The position numbers and the translations under genes were made by a program. The notes under the pieces were generated by a model that saw nothing but the letters and a program-made list of their open reading frames with translations, was not told the origin of the DNA and did not search any database. From Plasmodium brasilianum (taxonomy: Eukaryota; Apicomplexa; Aconoidasida; Haemosporida; Plasmodiidae), in contig NC_090115.1 of NCBI RefSeq assembly GCF_023973825.1, positions 372,001-436,000 of the forward strand: 64,000 nt of DNA. Reading direction: 5' to 3'. Of the stretch, positions 25,564 to 38,300 are shown in pieces. Position 1 is the stretch's first letter. Each line of letters begins with the position of its first letter.

Positions 25564-25896
25564 TTTCCTTTTCGATTTGGATAAAACTTCATTAACTTCC
25601 AACCAGCAGTCATGTATACTTACAATATTTGGATGATTTTTCAATTTTTGCAGACACTCTATTTCTCTTAAATTTAGCAAAATTTTCTTTTCATAATTAA
25701 ATATATTAGCTGAAAACTTTATGTTTTTTAACGCATAGAATTTTTCTTTTTCTTTTTTTCGGATCTTGTATACACATGAAAACCCTCCTACTGCTATTAA
25801 ATATACAAATATAAATTTATCTTTTATTATTTTATTTATACTACTGAAATCATCATTGTAAATTCGGTTCGTGCCTTTTTTCTGTCTTCTTAACAT
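12348..25896 (-). CDS. eIK2: eIF2alpha-family protein kinase eIK2 with giant inserts
   Basis: Ser/Thr kinase of the eIF2alpha family, called IK2/UIS1 in other Plasmodium species and known there for translational repression in sporozoites. The ATG at 25896 opens almost directly into the N-lobe: GGFSCVYK (residues 37-44), YALK (Lys57), REIE, and HPNIV...HDCWLE. Strand beta-5 (LYIRMEYC) appears only about 3,600 residues later. It is followed by [13 protein letters not shown] (near 14480), IKIGDFGLA (near 14430), an insert of about 590 residues, then [13 protein letters not shown] (near 12640) and [14 protein letters not shown]. The WLE after beta-4 and the MEYC..TLESYI pattern are typical of eIF2alpha kinases. 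An intron at 22091-22203 (GTAGGT...TTTTCAG, phase 1) joins two frames perfectly. At 25533-25562 the frame breaks at an A30 run, and I found no splice pair that fits there. With that run corrected, the product is about 4,480 residues. Confidence 0.9.
13497..13690 (-). repeat. Trinucleotide repeat encoding polytyrosine in eIK2
   Basis: A TAC/TAT repeat on the minus strand (visible as TAGTAGTAA on plus) encodes more than 50 nearly uninterrupted Tyr residues inside the activation-segment insert of eIK2. The same DNA is open in several frames, which accounts for the poly-Leu, poly-Ile/Thr and poly-Val open frames that overlap it. Confidence 0.9.
15047..15310 (-). repeat. 12-bp tandem repeat encoding NVA(A/S) units in eIK2
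   Basis: About 22 copies of a 12-base unit (plus-strand GCAGCTACATTG and GAAGCTACATTA variants) encode Asn-Val-Ala-Ala/Ser tetrapeptides just N-terminal to kinase strand beta-5. All units stay in frame. Confidence 0.92.
17225..17335 (-). repeat. 30-bp tandem repeat encoding [10 protein letters not shown] in eIK2
   Basis: Three near-identical 30-base units plus a partial one encode the decapeptide [10 protein letters not shown]. Adjacent copies differ at single bases (ATCATTTGG versus ATCGTTTGG), pointing to recent duplication. Confidence 0.9.
20300..20545 (-). repeat. 12-bp tandem repeat encoding Arg-Ser dipeptides in eIK2
   Basis: A degenerate array of the plus-strand unit TCTGCTCCTACT encodes about 40 alternating Ser-Arg dipeptides. 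It is flanked by further Arg/Glu-rich sequence, ending in a TTTCTC repeat at about 20535-20560. It looks like an RS domain but arises from simple repeat expansion. Confidence 0.9.
22091..22203 (-). other. Intron of eIK2
   Basis: Donor GAAG|GTAGGTTACTCC and acceptor TTGTTTTCAG|ATGG. The one-base overhang G plus AT restores Asp, and the reading frame continues through both flanking long exons. The intron is 113 bases and includes an A-run of about 16. Confidence 0.85.
25533..25562. other. A30 homopolymer (minus strand) where the eIK2 frame breaks
   Basis: Thirty consecutive T on plus. Upstream, the kinase N-lobe is in one frame; downstream, the long insert is in another. An insertion of one base or deletion of two would join them as a poly-Lys tract. 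No GT/AG pair with compatible phase was found. Confidence 0.65.
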
Positions 25897-26539
25897 TTTT
25901 CAAAGGGTTTGTATTTTTCTGCGCGCTATTATCGCAAAGTACAGACATACGCAAAACATTTACACATGTACACATCTACGCGCGCACACAAGGACATACA
26001 CGAATACAACTATACATACATACACGAAAGCATAGGTATATAACATATATTTATTTATATATATTTTTTTTTTCTTTTATTTCCAAACACCACTGAGTAT
26101 TATGGATTTCTCTCTTACATGCAAATGCGAATGCGAATGAATGTAAAGGACAAACATAAATTCAATAAAATAAAACTATATGAAAAATTCTCTGTTATAA
26201 TATAAATGCACAAAAAAACAAAAAAAAAACAAAAAAAAAAAACTAAGCATAAAAATATAATAATGGACTTAATATAAAATACATTAATTAGCAAAAATTA
26301 TAATTCTTACTCCCAACTTTAATTGTATAGCCTAATTTTAGGAAAATAAAAAATATACCAAGTCTGCTTAAAAAAATTGAGTGTGTAGCACTGGTAACTG
26401 AGCTCTATTATTATATCTTTCAATTCTTTAGTATGTACGCTTCTTTTCTAGCATTACTATTACTATTACTATTATTATGGTTATAATTTTTCCTATTATT
26501 AATACTGTAGTTGTTACTATTGCAGTGTTGCCGTGTTTT

Positions 26540-26628
26540 ATAAATTCGCATGCATAATGCGCACTCTCGGAAGGGAAGGTTTGTACATACATACGTAGAG
26601 GCACGCCAAATCGACGGTGCCTTTTTTC
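26540..26628 (+). ncRNA. Candidate hairpin RNA ending in a T-run
   Basis: A GC-richer patch in AT-rich DNA. AGGCAC (26599-26604) pairs with GTGCCT (26617-26622), and a T6 run immediately follows (26622-26627), as in a Pol III terminator-like end. GCATGCATAATGC just upstream is also self-complementary. No known RNA family is recognised, so this is speculative. Confidence 0.18.
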
Positions 26629-28860
26629 AAAAACGTGTTATTTAAAAAATTTGCCGAGTTGTGAATATAAAAAAGAGCATATTTCATATATTACAAAATT
26701 AATTAAATTTTTAATTATTACGAATTAATACACACTCGAATTGTTCATTATACGGGTATACAAATTATATAAAAAAAAATAAAAAATTTTCTGACTTGTA
26801 CATAATAAAATAAGATCTTTTTGAATTGTTCTACTATTCATTGATATCATAAAGATATTATAGAATTTAAAAAAAAATTAATCTTCAGAAAAATAATTAA
26901 AAATTTTACATTTCAGAAAATATAAATGAATCATTACATTTCGTGGATATATTTAAATTACAGTAAAATACAGTAAAATACAAAAAAAAAAAAAAAAAAA
27001 AAAAAAGAATTATTTTGTGTTACGTTTCAATGAAATTATTCAAGTTACCCAGAAAATGTACAACCACATCAGCACATATATATGCAAATATATATTTATG
27101 TATATGGTTAATTAAATGTATGTAAATATATACATACATATATACATGTATGTACGCACATATGTATGTATGAATTTGAAAAAAAAAGGCACTATATATA
27201 TTTTTCTTCCTTCATTTCTTTAGCAAATTTTTTATTACACCTTTTTCAATGCCATAAAAAAGGTACTGAGAAAAAAAAGGAAAAACAAATAAGTAGGAGT
27301 CTTGCTCTATGGAACACAGACAACCAAAGAAAAAAATATATATATGTATGTATATATATATATATATGTGCACGTATGTGTATATGTTTATGTACATACA
27401 TTTGCATATATATATGTACATACCACCTTTAACGCAAAAACATATTGTACATAAAAGTTTTATTTTACATGATCACATATATAACTCTTGGAAAAAAGTA
27501 TTGTCAGAAACTCCCTTTTCATATGTAAATGAAAATAAAGTAATAGTAGTAATAAATGAAGGAGCAAATACGGACAGACAACTGTAGAGGGGGAAAAGGC
27601 AAAATTGTGCTTACATACATATACGTATAAACATATACACATACATACGTTTACATGTGTACATAACTTAAGCTCGGAACAGGTATGAATGTACGGACTG
27701 AAAATAGAGACGTATATTAATTTTATGAAAAATCGTTACGAAAACAAGGATTGCACAAAATTGTTAAGACAAAAATGTCTGGAAGTCTTTATTTTTTTTT
27801 TCTTTTTTCTTTTTTTTTTTGTTTTTTTTAAATATGAAGATTGTACTAATTCAAGAAAAAAAAAAAAAAAAAAAAAAAAAAAGATGTACGAGTAGAAAAA
27901 AAATCACACAGGCTGACGTAAAAAAAAATTTTGTTTTAGAACCTTTGCATTTTTCAAAACAGCTGGAAAAAAAAAAAAAAAATAAAGCTCTTTGTGTATG
28001 TATATATGCATATATATTTATATGTATATGTATGTATTATGTATGTGTGTATGTATTATGTATGTATGTATTATGTGTGTATGTATTATGTATGTATGTA
28101 TTATGTGTGTATGTATTATGTATGTATTATGTATGTGTGTATGTATGTGTGTACAATGTATTCATGAATGCACACTTTTGTAAGCTTGTGTTCCTTTTTA
28201 TTTTTTTTTCAAGTTGTACTAACTTCATTTTAAGGATGTACACTAAGTCAGTTGCACAACATAGACAAATAAAAGAAGGAATAAAAAAGGTTGGTGAATG
28301 GGAGGGGACCTATGTTACATTATTCATACATCCTGAACATGTACATGTTCAAGTGCATGTTCATGTATAATATCCCAAAACGTGACTTAGTTTTTTTCAA
28401 TTATTCAGAAAGGTGAATGCAAGTGTTTCATATATATGATGTATAAGTTGCAACTGTATAAAATATAAAGATGTTTTTTGAAAGTAATATTATTTTATAG
28501 TTTACATAAAAATGGGCATAACGGTGTTTGTAAGAAAAAAAAAAAAAAAAAAAGAAATGAGAAGAAAACAAAAGAGATGTAAATAAAGAGGCAGTAAATA
28601 AAAGAGAAGTCTATATAAAAAAAAAGTTTAAACCATATGCTTTTATAAAAACGACAATCCATATTATCATATTTTTTGTTGGGTAACGAAATATCTAGGT
28701 GTTCATTTAGCATTAGGCAAATTTCACGTCTGTTAAGGGGAATTGTTAAAAGACGCACAAAAAAAAAAAAAAAAAAAAAAACATGAAAAACGGAAAAAAT
28801 GGGAAAAAAATGGAAAAAATGGGGAAAAAATGGAAAAAATGGGAAAAAAATGGGAAAAAT

Positions 28861-28980
28861 GGAAAGATAAACGAAAAAACGGAAAGATAAACGAAAAAAA
28901 GGAATGATAAACGAAAAAAAGGAAAGATAAACGAAAAAAAGGAAAGATAAACGAAAAAAAGGAAAGATAAACGAAAAAAT
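28861..28980. repeat. 20-bp minisatellite, six copies
   Basis: Six copies of GGAAAGATAAACGAAAAAAA with a few substitutions. They are preceded at 28790-28860 by a shorter GGAAAAAATG-type repeat. Confidence 0.9.
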
Positions 28981-30767
28981 ACATCTAATTGTGTTATTAA
29001 AAATTTTTCTTATAATTTCTCATAGTAAGCATGCATATGTGTAGCATATAATAGGAAATGCATAAAAAACAAAAAGAGAAAAAGAAAAAGATGAGAATAT
29101 AAAAAAAAAAAAAAAAAAGATAACTTCAAAAAAAAAAAATTAAATAGAGCTATAAGACGAAAAAATTCTTTTCATGTATTAAACATTTTTTCCTTTTTTT
29201 TTTTTTAAAATAACATTTATGAGATCATGCATGTTGTTTAACAACATAGATCGTTACATGCTAATTTTTTTTTTTTTTTTTTTGCAAATACTTACATACC
29301 ATTGCGCATTCTTACAAGAAAAAAATTATGAGGACCTTGTAATGAAAAAAAGACCATTCAAAAATGAAAAAAAAAATAAATAAATAAAAATAAAAGAAGT
29401 ATGTGAACAAAACTACATATATATATATATATATATATACGTACTTATATCCATGGATATATATATATATATATGTATGTTTAAAATTTGGTAAGTGCTA
29501 TGTATATATCGAATATTTCTTATATTTTGCCTTTTTCGAAAAATCTCACTTCGCACACATTGTCACGTACAACGTGTAAAAAAAAAAAAATTAGACGCAT
29601 AGCTGATTTGATATTAAAAAGTACATTTTGAATCCCTTACAATTTTATGTAGGTATATAAGCGAAATTACTTCTAAAAAAAAAAAAAATAATAAATAAAT
29701 AAAGGAGGGATATTCTGTTGTTGGGTTTTATATGAACGCTTTTATATAAACGATTTTACGTTTTTAAATCTTTATTTTATGCGAAGCCCAACGCGATATA
29801 TATGAGGTATTTATGTATATATATATGTATATGTATATATATACATTATTATGGACGAGCATATATTACACAGCAAGGGAGCTTAAAAGAAGGCAAACCT
29901 TTTTTAATACTACTCAAACGTTGAAGTAAAAATATATATATTTTATAAAATAAGAATATTTGATTTCATCCTTTAAAAGGGGACTACATATATATATCAC
30001 CATGTGCCAATGTTTTTTGTATTTTCTTTTACATTGGTAGGAAGAAAAAAAATTTGGTATACACCCTTCATTTATATATTCATCTTGTATATATAAAAGC
30101 CTACTAAACAAAATTACACATATATATAAAATTGAAAAGAATATTCCCTGTGGTGTTTACAATTGTTTTTATAAAAACGAGCTCGGACAAGAGAAAAAAA
30201 GAAATAGAATATATAACAAAATAGGGGAATGAATAACCAAAATAATGTAAATGAATAGTTGTTATGTGTATATATTTATCAGCGTTCTATTAGAAAAAAA
30301 AAAAAAAAAAAAAGGCAGCGTGACCGTACGTCCATACTTTGACATAGTAATATAAAAAAGAAAAAATGCATATTCTTATGTATGATAGTTTAAGATGACA
30401 TATTAACTCATTTTTACGTAAACCTTTTTTCGTCTTTCTCAGTAATTTATTAAAAAAAAAAAAAAAAAAAATACATATGTATATGTACATATATATATAT
30501 ATGTTGACGCATTTAAATTTTCCTTTTTCTATACATTTTAATTATAAATATTTACACCCCTAGAACAGCACAGTGTTAATTATTATGTTGTCTACAACTT
30601 GTGTTACGATCATACGCAATCAAAGAAAAAAAAAAAGTAAGAGGAAAAAGGTAGAAGAAATGACGAAGAAAGGAAGGAAAAAGGAACAGAAATTTATTTA
30701 AATATAAAACAAACAAAAACAATACACTGTTTATGTTATTATCTCCAAATAAATCTACTTACCATTT

Positions 30768-30880
30768 TCTCTTCCATTTCTCTTCCATTTCTCTTCCATT
30801 TCTCTTCCATTTCTCTTCCATTTCTCTTCCATTTCTCTTCCATTTCTCTTCCATTTCTCTTCCATTTCTCTTCCATTTCT
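30768..30880. repeat. 11-bp minisatellite TTCTCTTCCAT
   Basis: About ten perfect copies of an 11-base pyrimidine-rich unit in the eIK2-NCR1 intergenic region. Confidence 0.9.
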
Positions 30881-31237
30881 ATTTCTTCCACTTCTTATTT
30901 TTTTTTTCCCGTTCTTATGCTTATTAAATATTAACCCTTTTTTTTTTTTTTTACTATATTTTAAAAAATATGTAACTAATGAATTTCCATTTTATTTAAA
31001 AAAAATATATTCGTTTGACATGTCCTCCAGGCGTAAACAATGTTTTGCCATTGTTAATGTTAAGCAAATTTGCATAAAATTATTCATAAAATTAATCATA
31101 GAATTGGTAAAACCTTCGTAATAATTAGCGAAAATTAACGAATTGGTCAACATTTCAAAATTATTAAAAATTTATGGGAATTAAATAAAAATTGCTAAAT
31201 TACGCAAAATGAGGTAAATTTTTTTTTTCCCCATTCA

Positions 31238-31270
<33 letters not shown>

Positions 31271-31622
31271 AATTTCTATAATATTAATGTAAATACTATT
31301 TATAATATTAAAGTAAATACTATTACTCTATTACTTATTAATGAGAAAAGAACAACACGTTCGATCAATCTTCACATATAAATAACATCAAATAACATCA
31401 TAGTGGAACAATTATTATTTTTTCCAATTACGTTGCATGCGTCCAAATTTTTTTTTTTTTTTTCCGGAAAATTGTTTATTAAACATAGAACGTTCCATCT
31501 TATACCACAACAACAAATTGTTTTTCCCCAAAAAAAAAAAAAAAAAAAAAAAATCGAGGGGGTAAAATAACTTCGCGGAAAGAGTTTTATATACTACATA
31601 TTATAAACATATACGTAATGGC

Positions 31623-31657
<35 letters not shown>

Positions 31658-32225
31658 TATATACATATATACGTGCCCACATAGATAATATTATATATAC
31701 ATATATGGCACGTTCTACGTATATATCATTGACAAAAAGGAGTTGTTTTTTTTTTTTTCCATTTTTATTTTTATTTTTATTTTTTTTAACGTTTTAATTA
31801 AGTCTCATTTTTTTTTTTTTTTTTTTAACATGTGCATGTAATAGTATTTGGGGTGTATTTAATTTAATTCTCTTTCTTCGGTTATAGCACGTGCGAGTTG
31901 GCACAGCTAAAAATGTATAAATGTATATAAATACATATGTATATACGAGTATGTATATTTAAGTACATATATATAAATATGTATATAAGTATATATAAAT
32001 ATATAAATATGCATATAAGTATATATATATATATAAATATGTACATGTATATGGTGTATATATATATATGTACATGTATATGGTGTATATATATATTTTA
32101 CGGACGTGTATACTTTTTACCCCATTCGCTTAGGTTTTCGTTGTAGGTATAAATAAAATACAGGATATTATTGTTTGTATGTCATCAAAAGGTAATAAAT
32201 ATATACATGTATATATATTAGTATA

Positions 32226-32368
32226 TATACATAATATACATATATATACATAATATACATGTATATACATAATATACATATATATACATAATATACATAT
32301 ATATACATAATATACATATATATACATAATATACATATATATACATAATATACATATATATACATACA
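32226..32368. repeat. 19-bp AT-rich minisatellite
   Basis: Seven to eight copies of ATACATAATATACATATAT with one G substitution. It gives rise to MYIYVYYVYICILC-like spurious open frames. Confidence 0.9.
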
Positions 32369-32490
32369 TTCATACATGTTTATATATTATGGAAAATCAT
32401 TTGCATAAAAGCTACGCGCTTATTATTTATTCCGCATAAAAAAATTGTTGGAGTAAGAATTGCAATGACCGTGTACATGCTAAATATAAT

Positions 32491-32522
<32 letters not shown>

Positions 32523-32719
32523 CATATATGATGTATAACAGTAAACATGTAGGATGTATAAATACACAAACTATTAGAAAAAAAAAAGCAAGTCATAGTA
32601 ACCCCTTTCTTCCAAAATGAAAAAAAAAAAAAATTTCTCTTCACATTCCCCGTATCTACATACGTTAATAAGTATATATATATATATATATTTATATAAA
32701 TATACATAGATATTTATAT

Positions 32720-32900
32720 ATTTACATTTTTATATATTTATTTTTTATATATTTATTTTTTATATATTTATTTTTTATATATTTACTTCTTATATATTTA
32801 CTTTTTATATATTTACTTCTTATATATTTACTTTTTATATATTTACTTCTTATATATTTACTTTTTATATATTTACTTTTTATATATTTATATTTTTATA
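32720..32900. repeat. 15-bp AT-rich minisatellite (TATATATTTACTTYT)
   Basis: About twelve copies of a 15-base unit alternating between CTTTT, CTTCT and ATTTT endings, forming part of the most AT-rich core of the long intergenic region. Confidence 0.85.
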
Positions 32901-33489
32901 TTTTTATATATATATATATGTATATATTTATGTATGTATGTATGTATGTATTTATGTAAGTATGCATTTATGTAAGTATGTATTTAAGTATGTATTTATG
33001 TATATTCGTTTATGTATAATATATCTACATATGCACTACTACATGCATAGTGCCTTATATTTTTTTAGTTTTTTCAAATCTCACCACATGATAATAAAAA
33101 ATATAAAAATTACTGGAAAAAAAGACTTCTATTTGTACATACTATTATAGTCATATATGCATATATATATATATATCATACGTAAACAATATATATAAAA
33201 TATATATGTTTATTTATATATGCAGTTTTGATATTTTATATATATATGTATTATTCATTATATATATATATTATTTCCCTTTTCCTTTTCTTAAAAACTA
33301 GTACATCGAAATAAAAATAATATATGAATCAAAAAACATTGAGGTTCGTTAAATTTTTTTTTTTTTTTTATTTTAAATTTACAAAAATGGAATATAAGAA
33401 TAAATTAACAAAAATAAAAAAAAACAAGCATTATTTATATATGTATATATAAAAATATAATTAAAAATAAATAAAATATGCGTATAAAA

Positions 33490-33527
<38 letters not shown>

Positions 33528-33847
33528 ATTTTAAATAATTAAGTGTTCATATATATATATAAGTATACGTAAATGTACGCTTAGGTATGTATATGTACGT
33601 TCATTTATGTATATATTCGTAAAAGTACATCAACGTTTTCATTCAACAGAATGATCGTTTATGCATTACATCCTTTTAATTTCCTTATTTCTTCGAAGTG
33701 CGACAACATAAGATTAATACGCATTTCCTTGTAAGGATGGTCTTGTAAACCTAATTTGTTTTTATTTGTAACATAATTTGTTATTCATTAATATATATAT
33801 ATATATGTATATATACCTACGTATTTATGTATTACATTTTTACTTAT

Positions 33848-33965
33848 TTACATATATATTTATTATATATTTATTATATATTTATTATATATTTATTATA
33901 TATTTATTATATATTTATTATATATTTATTATATATTTATTATACATTTATTATCCATTTATTAT
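33848..33965. repeat. 11-bp AT-only minisatellite (ATATTTATTAT)
   Basis: Around ten copies of an 11-base unit made only of A and T, followed by a T-run at about 33981-33994. Confidence 0.9.
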
Positions 33966-35114
33966 TTATTTATTTGATTTTTTTTTTTTTTTTAATTTTA
34001 AATGCTTATTTTACATTTTCCGTGGACTCCACATTAGTATCATTGTAATCTATAAGTTTGTGTAGGAGCATATTTATGGATAGCTTGTATAGGAGCACGT
34101 GTATAACGTAACAGCCATATCGTAAATAAATAATTATGTAGTTATCTGCATAGTTACATATGAATAGATCCATTTATTAATACATTACATGTATGATATG
34201 TTATGCGCGTTATTAAATCGTTTTAGTAGCTTTGTATAATTATATATATATATATATTATTATTTATTTATGCATCTTTCCCTATATCCACATATTCGTC
34301 TATCCTTCCGCGGCGTACATTCGTGTGTTACGCACCTATTATATATGTTATGCTTTTTTTATTAATTTTCATTTTGAATAATTTTGCATTTGCTCTTCCG
34401 TAATTCTATTTGATAATTCATATTTTTAACTTTTAATTATTTTATCATTCATATTTAACTATACCTTTTAACGTTTCAAGTCCGTATATATTTAATACTT
34501 TAATTGTTAACAGATTTTGAATCTTTTTTTTTTTTTTTCTTTTTTTTCATTTTATCTGTTCATCGAGTAGTGCATGTGAGCCTACGCGCGCGATTGTGTC
34601 TGTGCATATATGTAAGCAACGTTGTATATGTATATATATATGTACGCAACGTTGTATATGTATATATGTATGTACGTATATGTATATATGTATGTACGTA
34701 TATGTATATATTTATATATATGCTTGTGTACCTGTGTTCATGTAAACGTATGTACGTGTTACTGTATGTAGTGAACGTATGACATATACATGCGCACGCA
34801 TATATATCCGTACATATATACCTGCATGCACATGTTTAGTGTATTTATGCATGTCTATAAACGTGTGGAGCACCCTCCCTCCTCATTTGTATGTATAACT
34901 GTGAGCGCTATGCCTCGTTACGTATTTTTTGAAGAAACTTTTTTTTATAATTTTTCATATGACGACGTGTCTTAGTAATGTTTAATGCTTAAAAGTGATG
35001 ATAGCATAATTCCCTGTTTGTTTTTATTATATTTTTTTAATTTAATGTATATATATATTTGCACATGTATAGAGTGTATATTATAGATATATATATATAT
35101 ATATATATACATGT

Positions 35115-35154
<40 letters not shown>

Positions 35155-35362
35155 TTTGTATATATATTATGTGTGTATATGTTACGCATAGGTATACATA
35201 CACGCACAGACGTAGAACATAAATGCACATATATACATGCGCTTGTATATGTTGTGCACATATGCCATTTGTTTGTACGCAGGCAGTACATAATGCACGA
35301 CTTGCATATATTTATGAGTAGTTTGAACTCTTTTTATATTTTTTTGAATAATAATTTTAAAG

Positions 35363-38300
35363 ATGGTTCTGGGAAATATTATATCAGGATTTAGGGAATT
35401 AAAGCAAAAGTCATTAGATAAGTTTGCAAACATTTTGTATAATTATGCAGGGTTTGTATATGATCGACCTTGTACAGTTATCCTTATTAGTTTGCTATGT
35501 TGTCTATCACTAAGTATGGGCATATATTATAGAGAACATGAAAAAGATATATATAAATTATATTCCATTTCGAATTCATACGCATATGAAGCAAATGAAA
35601 TGATTAAAGATTTTTTTTATAAAAGTAGAAAAGCATTTATTTTAGTAGAATCAAATTGTAATTTACTACAACCACATATTTTAACAGAATTAAAAAAATT
35701 TGAAGATGGAACAAAAGAAATTAAAGTTGATCTAACAGAAGTTGTTGAGTGTAAGAAGGATTTATATAATACACCAAAGGAACAAACGGATGTTGCTAAG
35801 GAAGTGCACGACATGTTATCAAAAAGAATAGACCCGAATACAAGTTTTGATTGGAAGCCAAATTTTAAAAAATTCAATTTTAGTTTCGCTTTGAACAAAT
35901 TAATGGGTTTGAATAATAAAAATGCAAGTACATCTAAGGATGGCTTATCGAGAGGAAAAAAGGAAGGAAACGATAACGATGAGGATGATAGTAATGATAA
36001 TGACGATGATGATAGTGAGGATGATGACAATGACGATGATGATAGTGACGATGATGGCAAAAACGATGTTGGCAAAAACGATGATGGAAAAAACGATGAT
36101 GGAAAAAACGATATCACAAATGGTAATGAGCATGGTAGCATAAATTCATCCATGTTAAAGGGAAAGAAAAAAAAAAAAAAAAAAAAAAAGCGGATTATCA
36201 GAGAAAATAATAAAGCCCAGGGCAAAATTTTCGGATTATAAGGATGATACATTTTTTCCTCCATATTACATTCCTCCTATGCTTGTCAAAAGTGATCGAT
36301 GTAAATTACAAAATGTATTTAGAGATAAAAACATTAACATAGATCTTCGAGATGCAAGTGATGCATTAAAAAAGCAAATAACATTTAGTTTAGAAGATAT
36401 ATGTGAGCAGAAATATAATGAATGTAATTTTAGCTCCCTTTTTTTATATTATGAAAATGGTAATGCAAAATTAGATAGCCCTATAAAGGTTGATAACCTG
36501 GACTTTTATGTGAATAGAAAAACATTTAAGGAGATGATGTTTAGAGGTATACTAGGTAACATGGAATATACAGAAACCCCATTTAGTTATACTATTACAT
36601 CTGCTAATGCAATATTAACAGTTATTCCTTTGATTAATTCATATATATATGAACCATATGTACTGGCTTATGAAAAGAAACTAATTGATTATGTTAGGTT
36701 TTATAATATAGATCATGTAATTAAAGACGATGTGACAAATGATGGTAATGAACCGTATGTTCGTTTTCATGTTTTAACAGAAAGAAGTTTAGAGGATGAA
36801 GTGGATAGGATATCAAAAATTGATAATTTAACTAGACTATTATTTTTAATTGGTGTTTTATTAATTTTTATGTATGCATTGTTTAATAATGTAACATCTG
36901 TTTTGTATAGAAGTAAACCGCTCTGTGCTGTTATGGGAATTTTTTGTGGTTTTTTAGGTTACCTTGCCGGTTCAGGTTTTTTATTTTTTTTAGGTGTTAA
37001 ATCAGTTCCTCCAGCAGAAACGGTGCCATTTTTAGTAATAGGTGTAGGAGTTGATGATGTTTTTGTCATTTTGAATTCGTATTCCTTACTATTTATGATA
37101 AATGATGATAAGAAAAGAATTCAGATGTGTTTAAAAGATAGTGCACTTGCCATAACAGTTACTACATTAACAAATATTATTGCTTTTTTAATTAGTGCTG
37201 CTTCTCCTTTTTATTCAATATGTAGTTTTTCATTATTTACGGCTAGTTCTTTATTTTTTGGTTATCTCATGGTAATAACTCTACTACTTAGTATTTTATG
37301 TATTGAAGCTAAATTGGAAAAAAAAAAAAAGAATATATTTTCAGGTACCTTCGATCTTTTGTGTTCATGTTTTAGAAAAAAAAAAAAAATTAATGATAGG
37401 GAAAAAAATTGTCTAGTTTTAGAAGTGCAAAATGATGAAGATTATACAAAAACGCCAGTAGAATATGAAAATATTTCTATTTATGAATGGATTCATAATT
37501 TATATTTGTTTGAAGAATCAATTAATAAAAAGAAGAAGAGCACATCTGTCTATATGTCCAATGATAAAAGCAGCAAGGGATATATGAACGATTGTGATAC
37601 TCCGCGGGATGATAGACTTCAGTTGGAGCATATCTACAGAAATAACAGCCATGCCAAAAATGGAGCGGAAAAGAAAGTAGCTGGTAGCAGCGTGCCCCCC
37701 AGGGGTGTGGTTCCCGATCTGAATAATAACGATGATAAAAATGATAACGGTACTATTGATTATGCTACCAAACTTGAAGAAAACGAAAAAAGGCGAAAAA
37801 AGGGCAAAGACGTGATACAGCAGCAACATCAACGAGTTGATGTTATCCAGGAGAAAAACAAAATTGCCATAATTAATGATATTTTTAAAGATAAACAAAT
37901 AGAAGCTAGTTCGAAAGCGGTACAGAAGGAAGGAGCAGGTATGCAAGAAACCCCGAAACAAGCAAGCACAAAACAAGCAAGCGCAAAACAAGCAAGCGCA
38001 AAACAAGCTGCTGAGAAGGGCCTAGGAAATGATGACTACTTGTCAGTTAGCGAATCGCAGGGTATGTCTAATGAAAGCCCGACGCCCGTTCAGGGAAATA
38101 GTGCAGATAGTGAAAACAGAGTGGAAAAGAAAAAGGAGGATGGAAATAGCGGCAGTGGTAGTAGGGATAACAACTACGGAAGCAATAACATGCTGCTTCT
38201 GAAGCACTACAACAACTCCACTGAGCTGGCAACGAAGGATACACTGCTTAATAATATGAACGAGACGGACAAGAAAAAAATTTATTTGTTAAGCTCACAC

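Larger units (their letters stand above)
25897..35362. other. Repeat-rich 9.5 kb divergent intergenic region between eIK2 and NCR1
   Basis: The longest gene-free stretch in the window, lying head to head between eIK2 (-) and NCR1 (+). It contains many A/T homopolymers, TATA and TGTATG microsatellites, and several distinct minisatellites (listed separately). The part from about 31600 to 34000 is the most AT-rich. Between 27100 and 30120 a few short open frames have mixed amino-acid composition (for example plus 28236-28370, minus 28495-28713 and minus 29914-30111), but none has family similarity or a clear start context. I do not call them genes. Confidence 0.6.

Noticed and set aside
25510..25600. 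An intron from GTTAAT (after HDCWLE) to TTGTCAG to bypass the A30 run
   Set aside because: The donor is phase 0 and the acceptor needs phase 1, so the join gives an early stop.
25580..25625. GTAAGTATAC inside the eIK2 N-lobe as a splice donor
   Set aside because: It lies within the codons for [13 protein letters not shown]; using it would remove the conserved end of strand beta-4.
28790..28980. CRISPR-like repeat array
   Set aside because: The copies are contiguous without spacers; it is a simple minisatellite in a eukaryotic genome.
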